Positions 24,214 through 36,300 of a stretch of DNA of 64,000 nt are shown here, piece by piece. Both the position numbers and the translations under genes were made by a program. Below the pieces are notes generated by a model, which did no database searches, was not told the DNA's origin, and was given only the letters and a program-made list of their open reading frames with translations. Source of the stretch: Nematostella vectensis (Eukaryota > Cnidaria > Anthozoa > Actiniaria > Edwardsiidae); contig NC_064036.1 in NCBI RefSeq assembly GCF_932526225.1, positions 5,091,519 through 5,155,518 of the forward strand. The letters are read 5' to 3'. The stretch's first letter is position 1; every line of letters begins with the position of its first letter.

Positions 24214-26878
24214 ATGCGCATACGTCTGTATATTATCGTAGTCGTCATTTTTGCGGCACGCAAGTCAGAGTCGCAGTCAACGCAGCCAAACGCTACCACA
24301 GGTGACCTAGCAGTTGCCTCAAATGCCCAGTCCACCCAGCCAAATGTCACTACAGGAGTCCCAGGGGCAGCTCTTGGTGAGTGTATAAATCTTTGAGCAT
24401 TTTTATTTGCAGTGAAAGTTATAGGAAGCTCGCGATGCAGGGCACACAACAACGAGGCTTGGGTGTATGGGATGTATATTTCCTGTGCGAAAGACAAAAA
24501 GATGTTCTCATGCGCCATCTTGTTTTGTACTGCTCAGGGGCGGATCCACAAAATCCCAAAAAAGGGGGTGTGTGAATCCATTGTTCTTCCGTGGATTTCC
24601 TTTTATTTCTTGTATAGCCAAATATCTGAAAGTGCTGCTTTTACGTTCAACTCTGCGCCTACTTTCCCGTTGCCAACCATGCTCACAGAGCTTAGTGTGT
24701 TAAAATTTCATATTCAATCTCAAGGTCAAGTATCTGCTAAAGCATCAGTACCTACTGCGGAACAGATCCTTGGAAAGCTACTAGGCATGGCCTCGCAGTC
24801 CGCTCCTGCGCCTGCACCAGCGCCCCTTTACCCCCTAGCCCAGCAGCAACTTTTTCCAGGGTATCCGTACAGCAACACAGTCGCCAGGTCACAGAACAGG
24901 CCAGGTGCACCTCCACTGCTCAACAGCTTACTTTCTGGAAACCGCCCAACACCGCAAACAGAAGACAATCCCGGGCCCCAACCGGTCTACCCTCCTAACC
25001 CTCCTGAGCCGTATTCTCCTTACGGAAGGCGCGGAAGAAAACACCCCGATGCGGACGACCCTCCGGATGACGAGGAGGAGGGTGCGGCGCCAGATGGGAG
25101 CGAGGATGATGCAGCAAACCCCGCTGATGAGGAGTACAACGACGAGAGAGGAAGGGGAAGGCGCCTTTTCGGCAGGCGAAGAAGGCTCGGAGAAAGAGGG
25201 CTTGGTAGAAACAGACAGGAAGGTAAGAGAAAAAAAAGCTTTGCGAGGATAAGTGATGGGTAAGGGTACATTGTCAGTTCTAAAAGTAATATGCAATGCA
25301 AGGGTAAGTTAAAGGCTTTTGTTCGACAGGCGGTTACAGGATAAGGAAAGTCTGCTACCTCATATTGAAAGGAGTGTGGGGAACCAAATATTTTGTCCTT
25401 CAATAGAAATTGTCGCTTACCACAAGGTTTTGTCAAAACGAGGCTTTGAGGTACACTGGTATGTATATCGAACCAAAAAGTCAAAATCTCTATTTGGTTC
25501 AATTTCCTCAAAGAGCACAATCCAGATCCTAGTATATGACTATAACTTGTTCATCTCATTACACGTTATTTTATCTCAGGTGGATGTTGTAGCTGCAATA
25601 TCTGCTGGAAGGGAATAAAGCCTCATGTCGAGTGGGTCAGGGTACCCGTATGCTATCATCCGTGTAAGTAAAGCACGTGTGTACACGAATAATGTTATCT
25701 AAAAAGCCTTGCCTTCAATTTTCTTAGGACTATTCTCGCAGTTCAATGTAAGTGAATGATCGTCATTTTATCTCTCCCTCCCTTTCTTGGAACTGATTCT
25801 AGTCCAGCTCTCCACAATACCTCTGACAGTGCTGACATGTCATGAAAGAACACTCCCAATTCATCCCTATATGGGGGTGTGGAACTGACCTCGTTTATGA
25901 TTGGTGTATAAGGTGATATTTTCTGCATGGGCGTAGTCAGGGGGGGTGGCCCAGGGGGCCTGGATGTCCACCTCCCCCCTGTTTACAATCCTGTCTACGC
26001 CGCTGTTTATATCTGTTGCCTAATGACATAATTTATTGTTCTGTGTAAGGTGACATTTGTTGCCCAAAATGACCTGCTTTACCTGTTGTGTATAAGGTGG
26101 TATCTGCTGCCCAAAGCACGAGGAGCAAGGAGCATGCCCATGCATTATGCACCCTTGCCATCACTGCTGTTGCCATCACTGCTGTCACTGTTGCCATTGT
26201 TGTCACCCTTGCTGTCACTGTTGCCATTGTTGTCATTGCTGCCGTCGAAGTCAGACCGAATGGAGGGCACCACTTGGTAAGTCTGATTCAAGTGTTATTT
26301 GTTGTCCCAATGCCATTGGTTTCTGAGAGACCGGGAGATCAGAGACAGGAGACACAGACTTAAAATACATACCATTGGATATATTGATGCCATTTGCCAT
26401 ATTACGATTAATCTGAATATTTGAAATAGGGGGAATGTCATCGGTCTCTGAGAGACCGGGAGATCAGAGACAGGAGACACAGACTCAAAATACATACTAT
26501 TGGATATATTGTTGCCATTTGTCATTTTACGATCAATCCAAATATTTGAAATAGGGGGAATGCTTTAAAAACGAAAGGGAGGTTTGAACCATAGTATAAT
26601 AACCCTCTCCCCTAGCCACCACAACCACCCAATCTCCTCCTTTCAACACATGCACATAAACATTTAATTTTAATGTCAGGATGTCAGAAAATGTTAGAAT
26701 GCAGGATATCAGGAAATTAGATATAATAAAGTGTCAACGTCAAACACTTTCGCTAACTGCCCCTCTTTCCACAGTTCATTACCCGAAAAGATTCAAGAAA
26801 TTTTCCATGAAAATTAAAACAAAGAAGTCAAAGAAATACAAGAAGAAAACCAACAACTCCAGGAAACATAATAGCTAA
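24214..26878 (+). CDS. unrecognised secreted protein: Pro-rich, charged, His/Cys block, Lys-rich tail (5 exons)
   Basis: I know no family for this. Exons 24214-24376, 24725-25222, 25580-25663, 26097-26276 and 26775-26878 join in frame with every intron in phase 1: 1029 nt, 342 residues. Residues 1-20 look like a signal peptide (MRIRLYIIVVVIFAA). Two copies of QSTQPN(A/V)TTG follow, each with an N-glycosylation sequon. Residues about 75-175 are Pro/Ala/Tyr-rich (APAPAPAPLYP, PPNPPEPYSPYG); about 180-215 are acidic then Arg-rich (GRGRRLFGRRRR). Exon 3 has GGCCSCNIC and a later Cys. Exon 4 has 23 Cys and 12 His in about 60 residues. In residues 267-297 all but two positions are His or Cys, mostly as HCC triplets. 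The tail has KRFKKF and many Lys. Secretion and metal binding or disulfide cross-linking are inferences. The exon-4 acceptor is weak; phase agreement supports it. Confidence 0.65.
24535..24600 (+). mobile_element. hAT-like terminal fragment in intron 1 of the His/Cys gene
   Basis: CAGGGGCGGATCCACAAAAT resembles the termini of the short CAGGGGCG elements at 51080-51230. No matching right end was found, so this is a fragment at best. Confidence 0.35.
25903..26096 (+). repeat. decayed copies of the exon-4 acceptor, with an inserted short element
   Basis: TGTATAAGGTGATATTTTCTGC (about 25904) and TGTGTAAGGTGACATTTGTTGCCC (about 26042) resemble the true boundary TGTATAAG|GTGGTATCTGCTGCCC at 26096/26097. 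The copy near 26042 runs into a stop in the exon frame. Between them, about 25927-26005 carries GGGCGTAGTCAGG at one end and TGTCTACGCCGCTG at the other, resembling a short hAT-like element. Confidence 0.5.
26310..26563 (+). repeat. about 125-bp tandem duplication in the last intron of the His/Cys gene
   Basis: Two copies of a segment that includes TCTGAGAGACCGGGAGATCA, then CATTGGATATATTG and ATATTTGAAATAGGGGGAATG, lie back to back. Each copy has few differences from the other. The second copy carries the small palindrome GGTCTCTGAGAGACC, and the first is nearly so. Confidence 0.75.
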
Positions 26879-26942
26879 TGGCAAGTTTGAATGCTTGGTT
26901 GGTTTTAAGAAACGTATTCAAACGTAGTCCGTGAAACCAAAA

Positions 26943-26948
26943 AATAAA
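26943..26948 (+). promoter_or_regulatory. poly(A) signal of the His/Cys gene
   Basis: AATAAA 65 bases downstream of the stop codon at 26876-26878. This supports 26775-26878 as the terminal exon. Confidence 0.5.
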
Positions 26949-27329
26949 GCCGAGGAAAGGCAAGGTATCTATGAAAAAAAGCAGAAACAAAACAGGTTAT
27001 CTTTACCTGTGCTGCGAGACTTATCCTAGGGCATTCTCGATGGCTTTTAGACGGCTGCAAGTTATTTTAACTATACCAACTACATTGTATATGATAGCAA
27101 ATTTCAAATTCATATTCAGTACTATTGTAAAAACATAAAGGAGGCGAAATGACCAAAAAGGTAGTCACATTTACTTAAAAAAAGTTTTTTTCTTTCAATC
27201 GCCTAAATATAGGAACCATCAATTATCATAAAAACATGATTATCATGATTTTGATCATCATTATACATAAAATAATAATGTTAGAATAGAATATTTCTAC
27301 TGTACAAGTTCAAATTATTTATCCACGAG

Positions 27330-30300
27330 CACCACATGTCACCTCATCAGTCACAGCGCACATTCACAGAGCTATGACACGTAATCAGTAATCAGAGCAT
27401 AATTTTTCAACTCATAGTCATCCACACATCCCATATCACCTCATCGGTCACCCCACATATCCCATCTTACCTCATCCGTCATCCAAAATCTCATGTCACA
27501 TAAATCAATCATCAAGCGTCACATATCATCTAACTCATAAGGCACACAACAATCCATCTTACAATGTCACCTTGTCAGTCATCGAGCACCTCAAGTCTAC
27601 ACGTCAGTCATTCAGCATTTCAGACCACCTAAATTAGTAATCTAGCATCCCATGCCATCTCATCAGCCATTATCATGTGATGCCTCATCATTCTTCCACC
27701 ATCTCAACTATATCAGGCAGCCTACAATCGCCTACATATCAAGCTAACCATGTCACGCTATCAGGCGTCGAGGATCTGATGTCAACTCCTCTCATAATTC
27801 TTCTCATAAATCACCCGGCATCCCATTCTACCTCATCACTCGTCGAACACCTCATGTCAAATAATGTAGCTTCCCGAATCACCTGAATAAGTCTTTCAGC
27901 TGTCCATGTCACCTCTGTTATTTCATCAGTAACCATCTGATGTCACTTAATGATTCATCGAGCATTCCATGCTAAATTATCAGTCACTGAGCATCCCAGG
28001 TCGTCATATCAGTTATTGGACATTCTATTTCAACTAATAAAGCATACCGCATTACATACCCTCTCGTAAGTAACTCAGCATCTCAAGTCAACTTAGTCAA
28101 CCAGCATCCCGTGATAAATGTTATCAGCCATCGAGCATCTCATGTACCTCATCCATCATCCACAAATCCCATCTCTTCTCACCAGTCATCCAGCATCTCA
28201 AGTCACTTCATCATTTCATCCAGCATCTTATATTATATCATCAGTCACCCACTATCCAACGTCATCTGATCAGTCATCCAGCATCCCATGTCACCTCATC
28301 AGCCATCCAGCATTCCATGACACCTCATCAGCCATCTAGCATCCTATGTTATCCCATCAATAATGCAGCCTCTTGTGTCATCCTGTCATTCATTCTACAC
28401 CCCATGTCACCCTATAGTAATCGAGTATCGATCAACGCATAGTCACCCAAAATATCACGTCACCAATTCATCCAGCATTTCATGTTCACCTTATAAGTCA
28501 TTTAGTATCTTATTTCACACCATCACTCATCAAGAATCTCATGTCATCTAATGTCGCATATAACATCATATCATCAGTCATCCACAATCTTACGTCATCT
28601 AACCAGTCATCCAGCATATCATGTCACCTCATCAGTCATCCTCACATCTCTTGTCGCCTCATCAGTGATCCTTACATCTCATGTCGCCTCATCAGTGATC
28701 CTCACATCTCATGTCACCTCATCAGTGATCCTCACATCCCATGTCGCCTTAATCGGTACCCAGCATCTCATGAAACTTGAAAAGTCATCAAGCATACAAT
28801 GTTACCTCATATGTCATCCAGCATACCATGCCACCCTATCAGTCATCCAGCATCTTATGTCAACTCATCAGTCATCCAGCATCTCGTCACCTTGTCAGTC
28901 ATCCAACCATAACACCTCGTCACTAATTTAGGATCCAATGTCACCTCATCAGTCATTCAGAACCTGATGTCACCTCGTCAGCATATTAGGTCTCCTCATG
29001 GTCATCAGTCATCTAGGATCTTATGTCACCTCATTAGTCAACGAGCATCTCATGTCACCTCATCACTAATTCAGAATGTAATGTCACCTCATCAGTCATC
29101 CAGCACCCCATGTCACCTCATCAGTCATTCAGCACCCCATGTCACCTCATCAGTCATCCAGCATCTCATGTGACCTCATCAATCATTCCGCATCTAATGT
29201 CAACTCATCAGTCATCTAGCATCTTATGTCAACTCATCAGTCTTCTAGCATCTTATTTCACCTCATCAATAATTTAGGATCGAATGTCACCTCATCAGGC
29301 ATTCAGCACCTCATGTGATCTCATCAGTCATTCAGCATCCTATGTCAACTCATCAGTCATCCAGCATCTTATGTCAACTTATCAGTCATCCAGCATCTCA
29401 TGTCACTTCATCATTAATTCAGGATCGAATGTCACCTCATCAGTCATTCAGCACCTCATGACAAATCATCAGTCATCCAGCATCTTATGTCACCTCATCC
29501 GTCATCCAACATCTCATGTCACCTCATCACTAATTCAGGATCGAATGTCACCTCATCAGTCATTCAGCACCTCATGTCACATCATCAGTCATCCAGCATC
29601 TTATGTCACCTGATCAGTCATCCAACATCTCATGTCACTTCATCATTAATTCAGGATCGAATGTCACCTCATCAGTCATTCAGCACCTCATGACAAATCA
29701 TCAGTCATCCAGCATCTTATGTCACCTCATCCGTCATCCAACATCTCATGTCACCTCATTATAAATTCAGGATCGAATGTCACATCATCAGTCATTCAGC
29801 ATCTTATGTCACCTCATCAGTCATCCAGCATCTCATGTGACCTCATCAATCATTCGGCATCTTATGTCAACTCATCAGTCTTTACAGCATCTCATGTCAC
29901 CTAATCACTTATTCAGGATCGAATGTCACCTCATCAGTTACGAGAATTCTATGTTACCTCACCAGTCATTCACGCATTCCCAGACACCCTATCAGTCATC
30001 TAGGATCTTATATCACCTCATCAGTCAGCGAGCATCTCATGAAACCTCATATGTTACATCATCAGTCATCCAGCGACCTATGTCATCTCATAAGTCATCC
30101 TGCATATCATGTAGCTTTATAAGTTATCCACATAACCCATGATCCGTTATCCACACATCCCATGTCACCTTGATGACTCTTTCAGCAAAAAATGTCACTT
30201 CAGGATACCATGTCACCTTATCAATCATCCAGCCTCTCATGTAATTTCATAAGTCATTCAACAACCCCATGTCATCTTATCAATCATCCAGCCTCTCGTG

Positions 30301-33300
30301 TAACTTATCAGTCATTCACCGGCTCATGTCACCTCTACAGCCATACAGCATCTTATGCAACTTAACAGTCATCCAGCGTCTCATAACTTGTAATTATTCC
30401 AGCTAAACTCTTCAGTCATCGAGCATTCCATATAACCATATAGTCATCCAGCATCTCAAGTCATCTCATCTGTCATTCAGCAGACCATGTCTCCCCATAA
30501 TTCATCCACACATTCCGTCACTTTTTCAGTCATCCAGCATTTTATGTCAACTCATTTGTGATCAACACACCATAGCACCTCATCCCTAGTTCAGGATCCA
30601 AGGTCACCTCATCCGTCATTCAGCACCTTATGTCACCTTATCAGTCATAGAGCACCCTATGTCACCTCATCAGTCATCCAGCATCTCATGTCACCTCATC
30701 ACTAAATCAGAATGTAATGTCACCTCATCAGTCATTCAGCACCCCATGTCACCTCATCAGTCATCCAGCATCTCATGTGACCTCATCAATCATTCCGCAT
30801 CTAATGTCAACTCATCAGTCATCTAGCATCTTATGTCAACTTATCAGTCTTCTAGCATCTTATGTCACCTCATCAATAATTTAGGATCGACTGTCACCTC
30901 ATCAGGCATTCAGCACCTCATGTGATCTCATCAGTCATTCAGCATCCTATGTCAACTCATCAGTCATCAAGCATCTTATGTCACCTCATCAGTCATTCAG
31001 CATCTTATGTCAACTCATCAGTCATCCAGCATCTCATGTCACCTCACCACTAATTCAGGATCGAATGTCACCTCATCAGTCATTCAGCACCTCATGTCAC
31101 ATCATCAGTCATCCAGCATCTTATGTCACCTCATCAGTCATTCAGCATCTTATGTCACCTCATCAGTCATCCAACATCTCATGTCACCTCATCATTAATT
31201 CAGGATCGAATGTCACCTCATCAGTCATTCAGCACCTCATGACAAAACATCAGTCATCCAGCATCTTATGTCACCTCATCAGTCATCCAACATCTCATGT
31301 CACCTCATTATTACTTCAGGATCGAATGTCACATCATCAGTCATTCAGCATCTTATGTCACCTCATCAGTCATCCAGCATCTCATGTCACCTTATCAGTC
31401 ATTCAGTAGACCATATCACCTCATCAGTCATTCAGCACCTCATGTGACCTCATCAATCATTCGGCATCTTATGTCAACTCATCAGTCTTACAGCATCTCA
31501 TGTCACCTCATCACTAATTCAGGATCGAATGTCACCTTATCAGGCATTCAGCACCTCATATGACCTCATCAGTTTTTACATCCAGCACCTCATGTCACCA
31601 ATCAGTCATTCAGCATCTTATGTCACCTCATCAGTCATCCAGCATCTCATGTCACCTCATCACTAATTCAGAATGTAACGTCACCTCATCAGTCATCCAG
31701 TACCCCATGTCACCTCATCAGTCATTCAGCACCCCATGTCACCTCATCAGTCATCCAGCATCTCATGTGACCTCATCAATCATTCCGCATCTAATGTCAA
31801 CTCATCAGTTATCTAGCATCTTATGTCAACTCATCAGTCTTCCAGCATCTTATGTCACCTCATCAATAATTTAGGATCGAATGTCACCTTATCAGGCATT
31901 CAGCACCTCATGTGATCTCATCAGTCATTCAGCATCATAAGTCAACTCATCAGTCATCCAGCATCTTATGTCACCTCATCAGTCATTCAGCATCTTATGT
32001 CAACTCATCAGTCATCCAGCATCTCATGTCACCTCATCACTAATTCAGGATCGAATGTCACCTCATCAGTCATTCAGCACCTCATGTCACATCATCAGTC
32101 ATCCAGCATCTTATGTCACCTCATCAGTCATCCAACATCTCATGTCACCTCATCATTAATTCAGGATCGAATGTCACCTCATCAGTCATTCAGCACCTCA
32201 TGACAAAACATCAGTCATCCAGCATCTTATGTCACCTCATAAGTCATCCAACATCTCATGTCACCTCATTATTAATTCAGGATCGAATGTCACCTCATCA
32301 GTCATCCAGCATCTCATATCACCTCATCAGTCATTCAGCAGACCATATCACCTCATCAGTCATTCAGCACCTCATGTGACCTCATCAATCATTCGGCATC
32401 TTATGTCAACTCATCAGTCTTACAGCATCTCATGTCACCTCATCAGTCATTACATCCAGCACCTCATGTCACCAATCAGTCATTCAGCATCTTATGTCAC
32501 CTCATCAGTCATCCAGCATCTCATGTCACCTCATCACTAATTCAGAATGTAATGTCACCTCATCAGTCATCCAGCACCCCATGTCACCTCATCAGTCATT
32601 CAGCACCCCATGTCACCTCATCAGTCATCCAGCATCTCATGTGACCTCATCAATCATTCCGCATCTAATGTCAACTCATCAGTTATCTAGCATCTTATGT
32701 CAACTCATCAGTCTTCCAGCATCTTATGTCACCTCATCAATAATTTAAGATCGAATGTCACCTCATCAGGCATTCAGCACCTCATGTGATCTCATCAGTC
32801 ATTCAGCATCATAAGTCAACTCATCAGTCATCCAGCATCTTATGTCACCTCATCAGTCATTCAGCATCTTATGTCAACTCATCAGTCATCCAGCATCTCA
32901 TGTCACCTCATCACTAATTCAGGATCGAATGTCACCTCATCAGTCATTCAGCACCTCATGTCACATCATCAGTCATCCAGCATCTTATGTCACCTCATCA
33001 TTAATTCAGGATCGAATGTCACCTCATCAGTCATTCAGCACCTCATGACAAAACATCAGTCATCCAGCATCTTATGTCACCTCATAAGTCATCCAACATC
33101 TCATGTCACCTAATTATTAATTCAGGATCGAATGTCACATCATCAGTCATACAGCATCTTATGTCACCTCATCAGTCATCCAGCATCTCATATCACCTCA
33201 TCAGTCATTCAGCAGACCATATCACCTCATCAGTCATTCAGCACCTCATGTGGCCTCATCAATCATTCGGCATCTTATGTCAACTCATCAGTCTTACAGC

Positions 33301-36300
33301 ATCTCATGTCACCTCATCAGTCATTACATCCAGCACCTCATGTCACCAATCAGTCATTCAGCATCTTATGTCACTTCATCAGTCATCCAGCATCTCATGT
33401 CACCTCATCACTAATTCAGAATGTAATGTCACCTCATCAGTCATCCAGCACCCCATGTCACCTCATCAGTCATTCAGCACCCCATGTCACCTCATCAGTC
33501 ATCCAGCATCTCATGTGACCTCATCAATCATTCCGCATCTAATGTCAACTCATCAGTTATCTAGCATCTTATGTCAACTCATCAGTCTTCCAGCATCTTA
33601 TGTCACCTCATCAATAATTTAGGATCGAATGTCACCTCATCAGGCATTCAGCACCTCATGTGATCTCATCAGTCATTCAGCATCATAAGTCAACTCATCA
33701 GTCATCCAGCATCTTATGTCACCTCATCAGTCATTCAGCATCTTATGTCAACTCATCAGTCATCCAGCATCTCATGTCACCTCATCACTAATTCAGGATC
33801 GAATGTCACCTCATCAGTCATTCAGCACCTCATGTCACATCATCAGTCATCCAGCATCTTATGTCACTTCATCAGTCATCCAACATCTCATGTCACCTCA
33901 TCATTAATTCAGGATCGAATGTCACCTCATCAGTCATTCAGCACCTCATGACAAAACATCAGTCATCCAGCATCTTATGTCACCTCATAAGTCATCCAAC
34001 ATCTCATGTCACCTCATTATTAATTCAGGATCGAATGTCGCATCATCAGTCATTCAGCATCTTATGTCACCTCATCAGTCATCCAGCATCTCATATCACC
34101 TCATCAGTCATTCAGCAGACCATATCACCTCATCAGTCATTCAGCACCTCATGTGACCTCATCAATCATTCGGCATCTTATGTCAACTCATCAGTCTTAC
34201 AGCATCTCATGTCACCTCATCAGTCATTACATCCAGCACCTCATGTCACCAATCAGTCATTCAGCATCTTATGTCACCTCATCAGTCATCCAGCATCTCA
34301 TGTCACCTCATCACTAATTCAGAATGTAATGTCACCTCATCAGTCATCCAGCACCCCATGTCACCTCATCAGTCATTCAGCACCCCATGTCACCTCATCA
34401 GTCATCCAGCATCTCATGTGACCTCATCAATCATTCCGCATTTAATGTCAACTCATCAGTCATATAGCATCTTATGTCAACTCATCAGTCTTCTAGCATC
34501 TTATTTCACCTCATCAATAATTTAGGATCGAATGTCAACTCATCAGTCATCTAGCATCTTATGTAAAGTTATCAGTCTTCCAGCATCTCATGTCACCTCA
34601 TCACTAATTTAGGATCGAATGTCACCTCATCATGCTTTCAGCACTTTATGTGACCTCATCAGTCATTCAGCATCCTATGTCAACTCATCAGTCATCCAGC
34701 ATCTTATGTCACCTCATCAGTCATTCAGCATCTTATGTCAACTCATCAGTCATCCAGCATCTCATGTCACCTCATCACTTATTCAGGATCGAATGTCACC
34801 TCATCAGTCATTCAGAAACTCATGTCACCTCATCAGTCATCCAACATCTCATGTCACCTCATCATTAATTCAGGATCGAATGTCACCTCATCAGTCAATC
34901 AGCACCTCATGACAAATCATCAGTCATCCAGCATCTTATGTTACCTCATCTGTAATTCAGCAGACCATGTCACCTCATCAGTCATCCAGCACCTCATGTG
35001 ACCCCATCAATCATTCCGCATCTAATGTCAACTCATCATGCATCTAGCATCTTATGTCACCTCATCAGTCATTCAGCAGACCATGTCACCTCATCATTCA
35101 TTCAGCACCTCATGTGACCTCATCAATCATTCGGCATCTTATGTCAACTCATCAGTCTTCCAGCATCTCATGTCACCTCATCACTAATTTAGGATCGGAT
35201 GTCACCTTATCAGGCATTCAGCACCTTATCTGACCTCATCAGTCATTACATCCAGCACCTCATGTCACCTCATCACTAATTCAGGATCGAATGTCACCTC
35301 ATCAGTCATTCAGCACCTCATGTCACATCATCAGTCATACAGCATCTTATGTCACCTCATCAGTCATCCAACATCTCATGTCACTTCATCATTAATTCAG
35401 GATCGAATGTCACCTCATCAGTCATTCAGCACCTCATGACAAATCATCAGTCATCCAGCATCTTATGTCACCTCATCCGTCATCCAACATCTCATGTCAC
35501 CTCATTATAAATTCAGGATCGAATGTCACATCATCAGTCATTCAGCATCTTATGTCACCTCATCAGTCATCCAGCATCTCATGTGACCTCATCAATCATT
35601 CGGCATCTTATGTCAACTCATCAGTCATTACATCCAGCACCTCATGTCACCTCATCAGTCATTCAGCATCTTACGTCAACTCATCAGTCATCCAGCATCT
35701 CATGTCACCACATCACTCATTCAGGATCGAATGTCACCTCATCAGTCATTCAGCACCTCATGTCACATCATCAGTCATCCAGCATCTTATGTCACCTCAT
35801 CAGTCATTCAGCTTCTTATGTCAACTCATTAGTCATCCAGTATCTCATGTCACCTCATCTGTAATTTAGCAGACCATGTCACCTCATCAGTCATTCAGCA
35901 CCTCATGTGACCTCATCAATCATTCCGCATCTAATGTCAACTCATCAGTCATCTTATGTAAAGTTATCAGTCTTCCAGCATCTCATGTCACCTCATCACT
36001 AATTTAGGATCGAATGTCACCTCATCATGCTTTAAGCACTTTATGTGACCTCATCAGTCATTCAGCATCCTATGTCAACTCATCAGTCATCCAGCATCTT
36101 ATGTCACCTCATCAGTCATTTAGCATCTTATGTCAACTCATCAGTCATCCAGCATCTCATGTCACCTCATCACTAATTCAGGATCGAATGTCACCTCATC
36201 AGTCATTCAGAAACTCATGTCACATCATCAGTCATCCAGCATCTTATGTCACCTCATCAGTCATCCAACATCTCATGTCACCTCATCATTAATTCAGGAT

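Noticed and set aside
25730-25750. Possible 20-nt mini-exon between TTTCTTAG and GTAAGT
   Set aside because: In the His/Cys gene it would create an immediate stop after the exon at 25663, whereas skipping it keeps every phase consistent. It could be an alternative terminal exon.
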